Counted from the stretch's first letter, positions 50,180-59,513 are shown. The stretch: DNA of 64,000 nucleotides from JAUIJL01 sp965366625 (GCA_965366625.1 CBDUGP010000029.1:1-64000), one strand, 5' to 3'. Notes: generated from the letters alone by a model not told the origin. Translations and numbers: made by a program.

Positions 50180-50923
50180 CTATCTGCCGCAACGCACCTC
50201 AAAGATGTCTTGGAGGTCATTGGTGGTTGCAGTTCTCCCTCGCGAGAGAGCGGCGCATGATTGGCCGTTGCCAAAGACCGGAACGGTCATCTCGAAAACA
50301 ATGGGAGTTACGGTGTTAGAAGCCCACTCCCACTGCTCTTCTGCCATGTTGTCGAGTTCCAATAAACCTGCATTGTCGCAGGCAAATTGCCATTCGAAGG
50401 GTTCAAGGAGTCGCATCTCGTGAACAAGGCAGGTCGACCGGGCCTGTGCCCAAGTCGCGACTGCGCCCTCCTCTCGTTCCGTTCGTTCGACAATAAAACC
50501 TCTATCCCCAGGCAAGCAGTTGCCGCCTTCGGTGGGCTCGCCGATCGTGTGCACGTCGAATTGGAATCCGCCGCTCTTGAAGCAGATCTCAGAGTAGGCG
50601 TGCGGTGGTGAGAAGGCGACAATAATATTGCTGTAGAGGCCCTGATTCGCCGTGGCTTTACTTTGTGGGGCGGCGGTGACCTGAACCGTTGCATCAGGAA
50701 AGCGAATTCCAGCATCAGTTTCGATAAGCCCGCTGACTAATATTGAGCCCGATAAAACGGCGTCGCCCTCCAGCTTAATCGGCTCCCCGCCGCCATTGAC
50801 GGAGACATTCTCCGGGATGGTGTCGAAGGTAATTTCGGAGCTGGGGTCCTGGGCGGCCAAGGAAAAAACGGGAATCGCTGCCGAGAGAAGAACTAGCAGA
50901 GCGCGAGACATTAAGGTCTTCAA
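50180..50923 (-). CDS. Secreted protein with FGE/C-type-lectin-like C-terminal domain, paralog 2
   Basis: 247 residues with a signal peptide (ALLVLLSAAIPVFSLAAQ). Same plan as the neighbour: GGGEPIKLEGDAVLSGSILVSGLIETDAGIRFPDATVQ, ANQGLYSNIIVAFSPPHAYSEICFKSGGFQFDVHTIGEPTEGGNCLPGDRGF, and ATWAQARSTCLVHEMRLLEPFEWQFACDNAG to the terminal EVRCGR. It precedes paralog 1 on the same strand by 51 bases, so they are probably co-transcribed. Partner or ligand unknown. Confidence 0.75.
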   Translation of the reverse strand: MKTLMSRALLVLLSAAIPVFSLAAQDPSSEITFDTIPENVSVNGGGEPIKLEGDAVLSGSILVSGLIETDAGIRFPDATVQVTAAPQSKATANQGLYSNIIVAFSPPHAYSEICFKSGGFQFDVHTIGEPTEGGNCLPGDRGFIVERTEREEGAVATWAQARSTCLVHEMRLLEPFEWQFACDNAGLLELDNMAEEQWEWASNTVTPIVFEMTVPVFGNGQSCAALSRGRTATTNDLQDIFEVRCGR

Positions 50924-51046
50924 GAGATCCCTCCTCTCTGTGGAGGATGGCGGATTGCTAGGACCGATTGCTATTCATGTTGGAATTCTATTCCTACCGC
51001 CGGTACACAAACAATCAGTTTTTGGTCGAACGTTCTTGGGCAAATA

Positions 51047-51093
51047 CGATCCCTACGAAATGCGCCGGCAGAGCCCTTGAGTGTTGGCTTGGG
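51047..51093. repeat. 47-bp direct repeat, right copy
   Basis: Second copy of the SBP gene end, including its TGA, without the rest of the gene. It lies 38 bases before the end of the hybrid-kinase gene. Confidence 0.95.
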
Positions 51094-51131
51094 TGCCGGT
51101 TCTTTCCAAAGACAACTCGGCCACCCAATCC

Positions 51132-54100
51132 CTACCGGCGCTTGAGCACCAAGGCGGTGATGTCGTCGGACGGGGGGCGTGTGCCGGCCCATTCGCGGTG
51201 CAGCTCTAGGAGGGCGTCGAGAATTTCTTGGGCGGGGCGGTTGCCGTTGGCTTCTAGGCATTCGGCGATGGCGTCGTAGCCGAGCATGTCGTCGTTGGCA
51301 CCGATTCGTTCGGGTAGGCCGTCGGAGATTTGCAGCAAGACGTCGTCGCGGTGAAATTCGAGCACTTTTAGGGTGTAGACGGCTTGTTGCATGGCGCCGA
51401 GGGGCAGGCCCGGCAGGAGGATTTCTTCGACTCCGCGCCCCGGGCGATAAAGGTACGACGGGGGCATGGCGGCGGAGGAGATGGCGATCTCGGTGTCGGT
51501 CAAGTAGGTGACGTTCAAGGCCATTTGCATACGTTCCAATTTGACCGCTCGTAGGACTTGATTGAGCTGGTGCAGCAGCAAGTGCGGGGATTGCACGTCG
51601 AGGGCTTTGAGGGCCGATTTGGTCATGGAGACCACCATGCCGGCCGAGATGCCGTGGCCGGTGGCGTCGCCGGTGACGACGTAGAGCGCGCCGTCGTCTT
51701 GGGTGAAGAAGTCGTAATAATCTCCGCCGACTTCGGTAGCGGTTTCCATGTGCACGGCGATGTCGAGGTAGGGCAGGTCCGGCGGGCTCTTGGGCAGCAG
51801 GGAGAGCTGGATCATCCGCGCTTGCTCGAGCTCCTCGGTTTTGCGTTGATTCTCCGCTTCCATGGTGTGCGCCCGAGCCAGACTCAGGTGGGTGCGCATG
51901 CGCGCCAAGAGCTCGTTGCGCGAAAAAGGTTTCGTTAAATAATCGTTGGCGCCCGACGCCAAACCCTTTTCCAAATCGCTGACTTGATTCTTGGCCGTCA
52001 CCAACAATATCGGCAAGTCGTTGGCCGAATAGCGGTTGCGGATTTCGCGCGTGACCTCGAAACCGGTCATGCCCGGCATCATGACGTCGAGCAGGATAAT
52101 GTTCGGCGTTTCGCCGCCGTCGAGCTGGGCCAGGCATTGGGGGCCGTCGTGGGCCTGGCTGATGGCGAACCCTTCGAGGGAGAGGATGTTGCGCATCACT
52201 TGGAGGTTGATCGGCTCGTCGTCGACGATCATCACGCCCGCTCCGACACTGTGACGATTGGCGTGTCGACTGTCGGGACCATGGCCATGGCGATTGCCGT
52301 TGCCGGTACCACCGTGGCCAGGACCGAAGCCCCCGTTGTCGGGGGAGCCTTCCAGCCCATCGAAGGGTAAGAGTTCGACGGACTCGAGATCGCGAATTTG
52401 GGCGAGCACGGGCTCGGGCATGGCCCGTTCGTCATCGAAATGGCCCGTTTCCTCGGCTCCGTCCTCGGATTCCACGCAGCAGGGCAGGCTGAAGATGACT
52501 CTTGTGCCTTCGCCCTCCACCGACTCCACGCGGATGTTTCCGCCGTGCAGCTCCACCAACCGGCGGGTGATGGTCAAGCCGAGGCCGGTGCCGCCGTAGG
52601 TTCTGGCGGTGGATCCGTCCGCTTGGGCGAAGGATTGGAAGACCCGGTCGATTTGGTCGGCTGGAATACCGATGCCCGTGTCGGACACCGTGATGACCAC
52701 CTGGTCGTCCCGGCTCTGCGCCGAGACGGTCACCCGGCCGGCCTTGGTGAATTTGATCCCATTGCCGACCACGTTGTGAAAAATCTGCTGCAGGCGGTTG
52801 CTGTCGGCATCGATCAAGGGTAAATCCTTGGGCACCTCGTTGAGCAGCTCCAGGTCCTTGCCCGCCAGCAGGGGTTGCGACAACGCCAAAACGTCGTCGA
52901 CCACCGCCCGTAGCTTCACGGCGCTCCGCCTCAGCTCGATTTGGTGTTGGCGCAGTTTGGAAAAATCCAGGATGTCGTCGACCAAATGGGCCAGTCGACG
53001 CCCAGACGACACCACCATCGCCAGATTGGAGCGGGTGGTTTGGGACAGCTTGCCCGTGGCGCCGTCGAGCAGGCTTTGGGTGATGCCGATGATGCCGTTC
53101 AGGGGGGTGCGCAACTCGTGGGAAGTGTTGGCCAGCAGCTCGTCCTTCATGCGGTCGATTTGGCGCAGCCGTTCGGTCTCTTTGCGTTGACGTCGCACTT
53201 CTTCGCGATGCACCGCGGTTTTGTGACGCACATAGGCCAGCACCGCGGCCACCAACGCCAACGCGTAGAGGCAATAGGCCCACCAAGTCTTCCAGGGTGG
53301 CGTGGTGACCCGCACCGCAATCGACGCGTCTTTTTCGCTCCAGACCCCATCGCTGTTGGTGCCACGGACCCTGAAAACGTATCGACCGCCGTCGAGGTTG
53401 GTATAACCGGCGAATCGACGGCTGCCGGCTTGGATCCAATCGTCGTCAAAGCCTTCGAGTTTGTAGGCGTAAAGATTCTTTTCCGGGGTGGAGTAGTCGA
53501 GGGACGCGAATTCGAAGGAAAAAAAGTTTTCTTTATAGGAAACCACCAGCTCGGCATCGTCGGCAGATAGGTCGAGCTTCTGCCGAAGGCCGGATTTGAT
53601 CAACGAGGTGATGACCACCGGCGGCTGGTAGTCCGAACTTTTCAGCTGGTCCGGGAAAAAGCTGTTGAGACCGTTGACCCCGCCAAAGAAGAGTTCGCCG
53701 GTGCGGCTGCGGAAGTAGGAGCGATCATTGAATTCATTCGACTGCAAGCCGTCGTCCACATCGTAGGTCGTGATCGCCATGGTGCTCGGATCGAGCCGCA
53801 CCAGGCCGCCATTGCTGCTGATCCACAGATTGCCTTGGTCGTCGGGCAAGATGCCGTAAAGTGCGTCGCTGGGCAAGCCGTTCTTAGTGGTGATGACCTC
53901 GGACCTGCCGGTTTTGGGATCAAAGCGATTGAGACCGCCGCCGTAGGTGGTGACCCAGAAATGTCCGTCGGGGGTTTCGTAGAGACCCATGATGTTTGGA
54001 TGGCTGAGGCTGTGTGGATCCCTGGGGTCGGCGGAGAATTGGGTGAAAGACTCCGACTGCTCGTCGTAACGGGAGAGCCCTTGGCTGTTGGTAATCCAGA

Positions 54101-55907
54101 GTTCGCCGTGGTGGTCTTCATGGATGATGCGAACACCGTTTAAGGGCGATCCGCCCGCCCGCCGATCCCTGAGATAAACGTTGAATAAACCGCTCTCGGG
54201 ATCGAATAACGACCACCCCCCGGCGGCGACCCAGAGCCGTCCCTGGCTGTCTTCGAAAACGGAGTTGACCGAATTCGAGGGCAGGCTGGTTTCGTCGTCC
54301 GGGTCGTGGGACAGACGTCGGATCACTTTTCCAGAATCGCGATCAAAGAGCAGCAAGCCGCTGCCGAACGTGCCGATCCAGAAGCGCTTTTCCGAGTCTT
54401 CAAAGAGGCACGACGGGCGTGAAAATTCCAGCGATTCGAGGTGATGCGCCACCACCCGTCGCCGGTCTTGGCTGAACCGGTTGAGTCCGCCGCCTAGTGT
54501 GCCTACCCACAAAATGCCGTCGGAGTCCTCGTAGACGGGAAAGATCGTGTTGCCGTCGAGGGTTTCGGGGTCTGCCGGATCGTGGCGATAAAGCCGGAAT
54601 TTATGTTTGTCGCGGCTGAATCGATCGATGCCCGCGCCGAAGGTGCCGATCCATAGAATGCCCGAGCGATCCTCGTAAAGGGCACGCACAAAATCGTTGC
54701 TCAGGCTGCCCGGATCCGCGGGTTGATGTCGATAAACGATGAACGCGTCCAAGTCCGGATCGTAGCGGTTGAGCCCGCCGCCTTCGGTACCGATCCAAAC
54801 CGTCCCTTGGCTGTCTTCGAGAAAATCCCTGACGCGGTCGCTGCCCAAGCTGTGCGGATCCTCCGGATCTTGGCGGTAGCTTCGGATCTCGAAAGTCTGA
54901 CGGTCGAAGCGCACAAGCGCTTCGTGGGTTGCAACCCACAGGGTGCCGTCACCGGTCTCCGCGATCGGCCGCGCGCTGCCTTCGCTGCCTTGGTCGAGAA
55001 AAATCTGGACCTGCCCGTTGGACGGATCGAATCGATAGAGACCGCCTCCGCGGCTGCCGAGCCAAAGCATGCCGTCGCTATCTTCAATGAGGTTGTTGAA
55101 TCGTCGGCTGCCTGGCTCGGTCGGCGGATCGTCCAGGGAGAACCGTTCAAAGCGCTCGGAATCCCCTTCCGGTGGACCCTCGCTGGGTGTGAGTCGGCGG
55201 TGGAGCGTGGATTGAGTCGCAATCCAAAGCTCGCCGTCTCGGGAGGTCAGAATCCCGGCGATGCGGTCGTCCGCCAAGCTCGAAGGGTCCTCTGGATCGT
55301 GACGGACGGAAGCCAGGCTCAAGGTCTTCAGCTCGATGCGGGTCACGCCGTTGCGCGGGGATCCGAGCCAACTGAAACCATCGTTCGTTTTGTCGCCGCT
55401 GTTGACGAAGCTGAGGGGCAAGGAAGCGGGATCGTCGGGGTCGTGCTGTAAGCGTTGAAAACGCTCGGTTTCCAGGTCGAAAATGCTGATCAAACCGGGC
55501 TGATTAAAAAAGATCCACAGCCGTTTCTGGCCGTCTTCAAAGAGGCCGGTGACGTAGTTGTCGGCCAGGGAAGTGGGATCGTCGGGATCGTGACGGAAGA
55601 CCTCGATTTCATAACCGTCGAATCGGTTGAGGCCGTCCTCGGTTCCGAACCACATGAAACCACGGCTGTCCTGGATAATCGCATTGCCCGAGGCTTGGGA
55701 CAGCCCTTCAGAAATCGACAAGTGATCGAAACGGATTCGATGGCTCTGACCTACGACCGACTGAGCCGTCGCCAGCATCAGCAAGCCGATCGCGATCCAT
55801 CCACCCAAGGTTTGTCTTCGCAAAGGGATCACACCAGGTTGAAGAAGTTGGGTCGTAGACGGTTTGAGCATGGATAAGATGATAGAAGATCGGAGGCGCT
55901 CGCGCAC
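51132..55907 (-). CDS. Hybrid sensor histidine kinase: Reg_prop propeller, Y_Y_Y, HisKA, HATPase, REC and SpoIIE phosphatase
   Basis: 1591 residues. Signal/anchor segment, then about 14 two-component propeller repeats (GFMWFGTEDGLNRFDGYEIEVFRHDPDDPTSL type, about residues 55-780), a Y_Y_Y beta domain (about 790-875), one transmembrane helix (WWAYCLYALALVAAVLAYV), HisKA (SHELRTPLNG, about 928), HATPase (DTGIGI, GGTGLGLTI), a receiver (IVDDEP, Asp in LLDVMMPG about 1272, Lys in LTKPF) and a C-terminal PP2C-like SpoIIE phosphatase (VGGDYYDF, GDATGHGISAGM, PSDDITALV). Extracellular sensing, phosphorelay and a Ser/Thr phosphatase output lie in one chain. Target may be an anti-sigma antagonist, not present here. 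Start uncertain: GTG at 55907 or ATG at 55871, neither with a clear ribosome site. Confidence 0.88.
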   Translation of the reverse strand: MRERLRSSIILSMLKPSTTQLLQPGVIPLRRQTLGGWIAIGLLMLATAQSVVGQSHRIRFDHLSISEGLSQASGNAIIQDSRGFMWFGTEDGLNRFDGYEIEVFRHDPDDPTSLADNYVTGLFEDGQKRLWIFFNQPGLISIFDLETERFQRLQHDPDDPASLPLSFVNSGDKTNDGFSWLGSPRNGVTRIELKTLSLASVRHDPEDPSSLADDRIAGILTSRDGELWIATQSTLHRRLTPSEGPPEGDSERFERFSLDDPPTEPGSRRFNNLIEDSDGMLWLGSRGGGLYRFDPSNGQVQIFLDQGSEGSARPIAETGDGTLWVATHEALVRFDRQTFEIRSYRQDPEDPHSLGSDRVRDFLEDSQGTVWIGTEGGGLNRYDPDLDAFIVYRHQPADPGSLSNDFVRALYEDRSGILWIGTFGAGIDRFSRDKHKFRLYRHDPADPETLDGNTIFPVYEDSDGILWVGTLGGGLNRFSQDRRRVVAHHLESLEFSRPSCLFEDSEKRFWIGTFGSGLLLFDRDSGKVIRRLSHDPDDETSLPSNSVNSVFEDSQGRLWVAAGGWSLFDPESGLFNVYLRDRRAGGSPLNGVRIIHEDHHGELWITNSQGLSRYDEQSESFTQFSADPRDPHSLSHPNIMGLYETPDGHFWVTTYGGGLNRFDPKTGRSEVITTKNGLPSDALYGILPDDQGNLWISSNGGLVRLDPSTMAITTYDVDDGLQSNEFNDRSYFRSRTGELFFGGVNGLNSFFPDQLKSSDYQPPVVITSLIKSGLRQKLDLSADDAELVVSYKENFFSFEFASLDYSTPEKNLYAYKLEGFDDDWIQAGSRRFAGYTNLDGGRYVFRVRGTNSDGVWSEKDASIAVRVTTPPWKTWWAYCLYALALVAAVLAYVRHKTAVHREEVRRQRKETERLRQIDRMKDELLANTSHELRTPLNGIIGITQSLLDGATGKLSQTTRSNLAMVVSSGRRLAHLVDDILDFSKLRQHQIELRRSAVKLRAVVDDVLALSQPLLAGKDLELLNEVPKDLPLIDADSNRLQQIFHNVVGNGIKFTKAGRVTVSAQSRDDQVVITVSDTGIGIPADQIDRVFQSFAQADGSTARTYGGTGLGLTITRRLVELHGGNIRVESVEGEGTRVIFSLPCCVESEDGAEETGHFDDERAMPEPVLAQIRDLESVELLPFDGLEGSPDNGGFGPGHGGTGNGNRHGHGPDSRHANRHSVGAGVMIVDDEPINLQVMRNILSLEGFAISQAHDGPQCLAQLDGGETPNIILLDVMMPGMTGFEVTREIRNRYSANDLPILLVTAKNQVSDLEKGLASGANDYLTKPFSRNELLARMRTHLSLARAHTMEAENQRKTEELEQARMIQLSLLPKSPPDLPYLDIAVHMETATEVGGDYYDFFTQDDGALYVVTGDATGHGISAGMVVSMTKSALKALDVQSPHLLLHQLNQVLRAVKLERMQMALNVTYLTDTEIAISSAAMPPSYLYRPGRGVEEILLPGLPLGAMQQAVYTLKVLEFHRDDVLLQISDGLPERIGANDDMLGYDAIAECLEANGNRPAQEILDALLELHREWAGTRPPSDDITALVLKRR

Positions 55908-56086
55908 TTGCCCCGTGGCGTTCTGGGGGCAGGGCGCGGCTCTGAGTCAGCGAATCCTCGTCGTCTCGGCCCCGGAAAAGGCCGCTCGAACACCTGGGAC
56001 TGGTGCGCAGATGCCCGAGTCGCCTATGCTTCGTCCCACGCCGGGGTCGTCGAGTCGACCCAGTCTCTTTCAGTAAAGGAAATATG

Positions 56087-56608
56087 ATGCGCCGATTTTC
56101 CCGTTTGTCTGTCTCGAACCTTCCCTGGACCCTGTTGTTCTGCTCGATGCTCTTGTTGTGCTCGGCCCTGCCGACCTTCGCCGCCGATGCGCCTGTGCAG
56201 GCCAAAGTCGAAGATTTGGCTTGGCTCGCCGGCTGTTGGGCCAGCGTTTCCGGAGAGCCCGGATCGGGGGAGCAGTGGTCGGTTCCGGCCGGCGGCTCCA
56301 TGGTGGGTGCCGGCCGAACGATCAAAGACTCAAAAACCGTGGCCTATGAGTTTTTGGTCATCCACGAAACCTCAGACGGGGGCGTGGTTTATTTCGCCTC
56401 TCCCAACGGCCAAGGGAAAACCGCCTTCGGTCTGGTTTTTCTGGACAAACGAGGGGTCGTTTTCGAAAACCCCAATCACGATTTTCCCCAACGCATCATC
56501 TACAAATTGAAAGACGACGGCACCCTGGCGGCGCGCATTGAGGGCAAAGTCAAGGATGAAGAAAAAGGCGTCGACTTTGCCATGAAGAAAGTCTCCTGCA
56601 CTCCCTGA
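56087..56608 (+). CDS. DUF6265-type secreted protein
   Basis: 173 residues with a signal peptide (WTLLFCSMLLLCSALPTFAADA). The mature part shows the family pattern LAWLAGCWASVSG, EQWSVPAGGSMVGAGRTI, AYEFLVIHET, VVYFASPNGQ and VFENPNHDFPQRIIYK, likely a small lipocalin-like beta barrel. Function unknown. AAAGGA lies 6 nt before ATG 56087 (ATG 56084 is also possible). It is divergent from the hybrid kinase. Confidence 0.8.
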   Translation: MRRFSRLSVSNLPWTLLFCSMLLLCSALPTFAADAPVQAKVEDLAWLAGCWASVSGEPGSGEQWSVPAGGSMVGAGRTIKDSKTVAYEFLVIHETSDGGVVYFASPNGQGKTAFGLVFLDKRGVVFENPNHDFPQRIIYKLKDDGTLAARIEGKVKDEEKGVDFAMKKVSCTP

Positions 56609-56622
56609 TCTGACCGGAACGG

Positions 56623-57465
56623 CTAGGGAGCCTTGCTTCGACGAGAGATCCAGAGCCCGGCCACGGCGAGCACGGCCGCCAGGATTCCCAAAGCCACGGA
56701 CGACGCCGTCGGCACCTCCACCACCTGGGGCCCGCCCAAAAGACCCGCCTGGCAATCCAGGTATTCCTGTTCTAGGGCCGGACCGTAGGGATAAGGTTCT
56801 TCGACAAGGCTCAGGTTGCCGCCGTCGATATCCACTCGCGCCAGCCTTACCGGTCCGGACGAAGGGAATAAAACGAACCATTCCTCAAAGAAATAGGTCC
56901 GTTTGCCGGTATCGTCTTGGTAAGAACAGCCGGCATCTCCGAGCAAGAGATTGAAGTTGAATTCGGTGAAATTTACCCCCGGTACGCGGCCGTAAAGGTC
57001 GGCCAGCTCTTCGACCCGATAGTTGCCGTCGAATCCTAAATAGACCCATTCTTCGAGGGTGGTGTACCACTGGGCAAAGTCTTGGTCTAAAAGCTCATTG
57101 AGGCAGTTGAAGTCGGGATTCTCGCCCTCTTCTGCTTGGTCTCGGGTGGCCGCGTCGACAAACCGCACGAAGAGACCGTCGGGGACGACATTGAAGCTGG
57201 CGGGTATGGCCGCAATCTCCGGATACTGCAAAGCAATTCTTTCGAGATCCGCGACGATCGTGTTGTAAGTGCCGGAGTCGGCCGCGATCCCACGGCTGGA
57301 CCACAGCGCCAAAAGCTCCGCGTCTACATTCTCGCGTGGTGAGGCCTCTAGCTCTGCGGCGGGGTCCAGAGATGCCGCGTCCAGGCAAAGCTGAGTTTGG
57401 CCATAAGCAGGCAATGCCGACAACAAGGTCGGAATCACAATCAAAAGGGCGCGATGGACTGTCAT
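56623..57465 (-). CDS. Exported protein with IPTL/PEP-CTERM-like C-terminal sorting anchor
   Basis: 280 residues: signal peptide (ALLIVIPTLLSALPAYGQ), a mostly helical body (ELLALWSSRGIAADSGTYNTIVADLERIALQYPEI; FAQWYTTLEEWVYLGFDGNYRVEELADLYGRVPGVNF), and the tail VPTASSVALGILAAVLAVAGLWISRRSK. That tail, motif plus helix plus basic cluster, is the sorting signal handled by exosortase/rhombosortase-type systems. The body is not recognised. GAGGGAG precedes the ATG at 57465, preferred to 57498. Its 3' end converges closely with the DUF6265 gene. Confidence 0.75.
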   Translation of the reverse strand: MTVHRALLIVIPTLLSALPAYGQTQLCLDAASLDPAAELEASPRENVDAELLALWSSRGIAADSGTYNTIVADLERIALQYPEIAAIPASFNVVPDGLFVRFVDAATRDQAEEGENPDFNCLNELLDQDFAQWYTTLEEWVYLGFDGNYRVEELADLYGRVPGVNFTEFNFNLLLGDAGCSYQDDTGKRTYFFEEWFVLFPSSGPVRLARVDIDGGNLSLVEEPYPYGPALEQEYLDCQAGLLGGPQVVEVPTASSVALGILAAVLAVAGLWISRRSKAP

Positions 57466-57843
57466 GGGGGCTCCCTCGTCGTCGGTTCGGTTCGCCATCC
57501 AAGTTATCAGTGGTGTCGGGACGGCGCTTTGGGCCTTGAAATGTCATTGTAGCATATTTAAGAAAGCTCCGAGACCGAAGCTTATCGGTGAGCCCTAAGC
57601 AAAGACATTTGCGAGCCTTTTCAGACCTTTGCGGATCCCCGAGGGCGAGGTTCACTTGGACCGAACCACGCGGGTAGTTTCCAGCAAATCGGAGCCACCC
57701 CGATACGTATCGAGGTCGTGTTAGAATCGTGGAAATCTCCCTTCTTTCGAGGGGCTTCGACTGACACGCTGTATTTTTGGTTTCCGAGACAAGAGAGAGC
57801 GTGTCCGATTTTAGGGGTTCAAATGATTTTAATGGAGGAACCC
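57466..57843. other. Intergenic region upstream of the nitrilase operon
   Basis: The 378 bases hold promoters for two divergent units. The palindrome CGATACGTATCG (57701-57712) lies 9 bases before TAGAAT (57722-57727), a plausible -10; no good -35 is visible at the right distance, which would fit an activated promoter. Confidence 0.45.
57701..57712 (+). promoter_or_regulatory. Palindrome CGATACGTATCG, candidate operator of the nitrilase operon
   Basis: A perfect 12-bp palindrome placed where the -35 box would be, next to the -10-like TAGAAT at 57722. The winged-helix protein encoded downstream is a candidate ligand. Inference only. Confidence 0.35.
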
Positions 57844-59448
57844 ATGCAGGGTGCGAACGATCACTTTATCCCGCTGTATGTAGACTACCTCCGGCGCAGT
57901 AGTGGGTTAGCCACAGCGCCGGATTCCGGGCCTTTGGAGTTGGCGGCCCGGCTGTTCGCGGTTGCGTCTCAAGTGGTGGAAGACCATCATGACCTAAGAG
58001 AGCTGCCGCAGTCGCCGCCCGTAAAGACGCTCCAAGATCTCGAAACGAAACTGTCTCAGCTCGATGACGGCATTTCCGGGCTGGATCTTTACGCCTGCTT
58101 GCACGATGCCCTCGACCTGGTGCAAACCGTTTGTTGTATGAGGCATGATGACGGGATGCATGGCGAGGTCGAGATTGAAGCGGTTCAGTCGAAGGGTGAC
58201 CGACGCCTGGGTGGCAGAGTCGTCTATTGGGTTCGAAGAAAACGATTGTATCGATCGCTGCGGCGAAAGAGTTGGGACGACGCCGAGGGACGGCGACCCC
58301 CCGAGTGGCTCGAGAGTCCGGGCCGGCATCTTGATCGGCTGTTCTGTTTTTGGCGGCGCGGCAATCATTTACCCCGGTTGGAGCGCGCGCAGCCAGTCCA
58401 CTCTGATCCACAGTCCCCACTGCTGAACGAGGCGGGTCTCGGGCTCGACAAAGGGCAACCCTGGCGTCTCGCCCTTTGCCCTTTGATCGGCGACGCCAAG
58501 ACCTGTTTCGAGTTGGTCGGCGAAGGCAGGCGAGATTTCAGGACCCACACCACCTGCCCCGTGACCGCCGGCGATGGACACTCATTGCGAGAGCAGTTGG
58601 AAGATGCCCTCAAAGCTGCGGCGGAGCAGGAGATTCACCTCCTGGTGTTTCCTGAGCTGACCATCGACCTCGAAACTCGGGATTGGTTGTGTGCTCGCCT
58701 CAGGAACTCGGGGACCAATCTGCCCTATGGAGTGGTGGCCGGCAGCTTTCACGTCGATCGGGAGGGCATCACTCGGCCTTATAACGAAAGCCTGCTCGTC
58801 GACGAAAAAGGATGGACGCTGTTGGCGCATTGCAAGGCCGGGCGTTTTCGAATCACCGGGGAGCAGCTCGACGCCGCCACGGGCAAGGGTTTTTTTCCGG
58901 GCGCCGAGTCCGCCGAGGCTTTAGGTATCGGCCCGCAAGACGAGATCCAAGAATTCATTCAGCCAGGTTCGAAGCTGCAGCTTTTGGAGGCCGCCTCTGC
59001 TCAAATCGCAGTGCTGATTTGTGCGGATGCGATCGACCGAAGAAGTCGTCGGCAAATGCGGGACCTGATCGTCCAGCTCTTTCCGGATTTAGTTCTGCTG
59101 CCATCCATGTCCTTCGAGTCCGGCCCTTTTCGTACCTTTGAAGAAGAGCTTCAAGAGCTTGAGGTCGGAACGTTGCTGGTCAACGCCCACTGTGTTTGCG
59201 AAGCCGGCGAAACGCTTGCATCCGTGAGTCTAGGGCACTACGAGCACAAGGGAGGACCGCCGGCCAGGGTCCGATGGCGCAAGGGGTGGCCCGAAGCCGA
59301 GCGGTGGAATCGTAGCCGAAAGGGGAAGACGGACGAGTGGACGGACTATTCCCTGAAAAAGGGAGAACCATACGCTTGGATGGCCGACTCTGTGGGCGAG
59401 AGAATCGGTTTGGTGGTCGACTTGAGTGTGTTCTGCAGCGAGTCGTAG
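57844..59448 (+). CDS. Nitrilase/carbon-nitrogen hydrolase-fold protein with extra N-terminal domain
   Basis: 534 residues. The first 190 are a mostly helical domain of unknown kind (FIPLYVDYLRRSSGLATA, VASQVVEDHHDLREL, RRLGGRVVYWVRRKRLYRSLRR). Then comes a carbon-nitrogen hydrolase domain (about 215-500) with a complete Glu-Lys-Cys triad: Glu in LLVFPELTID, Lys in LLAHCKAGRF and Cys in VLICADAIDRRSRR. The helix after Cys and LPSMSFES also fit. Such enzymes cleave amides or nitriles, or transfer acyl groups. GGAGG lies 5 nt before the ATG at 57844, better than ATGs at 57823 and 57832. It is first in a row with a winged-helix protein, a sensor kinase and a receiver, a grouping I do not know. 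Confidence 0.75.
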   Translation: MQGANDHFIPLYVDYLRRSSGLATAPDSGPLELAARLFAVASQVVEDHHDLRELPQSPPVKTLQDLETKLSQLDDGISGLDLYACLHDALDLVQTVCCMRHDDGMHGEVEIEAVQSKGDRRLGGRVVYWVRRKRLYRSLRRKSWDDAEGRRPPEWLESPGRHLDRLFCFWRRGNHLPRLERAQPVHSDPQSPLLNEAGLGLDKGQPWRLALCPLIGDAKTCFELVGEGRRDFRTHTTCPVTAGDGHSLREQLEDALKAAAEQEIHLLVFPELTIDLETRDWLCARLRNSGTNLPYGVVAGSFHVDREGITRPYNESLLVDEKGWTLLAHCKAGRFRITGEQLDAATGKGFFPGAESAEALGIGPQDEIQEFIQPGSKLQLLEAASAQIAVLICADAIDRRSRRQMRDLIVQLFPDLVLLPSMSFESGPFRTFEEELQELEVGTLLVNAHCVCEAGETLASVSLGHYEHKGGPPARVRWRKGWPEAERWNRSRKGKTDEWTDYSLKKGEPYAWMADSVGERIGLVVDLSVFCSES

Positions 59449-59493
59449 CTAAGCTAGGAGAACGTCATCCTAGACAAGGGTCAGCTCTTTCTC

Positions 59494-59513
59494 TATACTG
59501 AAATATACTGAAA
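59494..59513. repeat. 10-bp tandem duplication
   Basis: TATACTGAAA is repeated exactly at 59494-59503 and 59504-59513 in the gap before the winged-helix gene; the AT-rich run could also act as a -10 region. Confidence 0.85.

Noticed and set aside
50796..51080. Plus-strand frame ending in the same residues as the SBP pseudogene
   Set aside because: Only the last 34 bases match because of the 47-bp direct repeat; the rest is antisense to paralog 2 and non-coding.
50971..52137. Arg/Pro-rich minus-strand frame of 388 codons
   Set aside because: It is an alternative frame of the hybrid-kinase gene, whose receiver and phosphatase domains are in the other frame.
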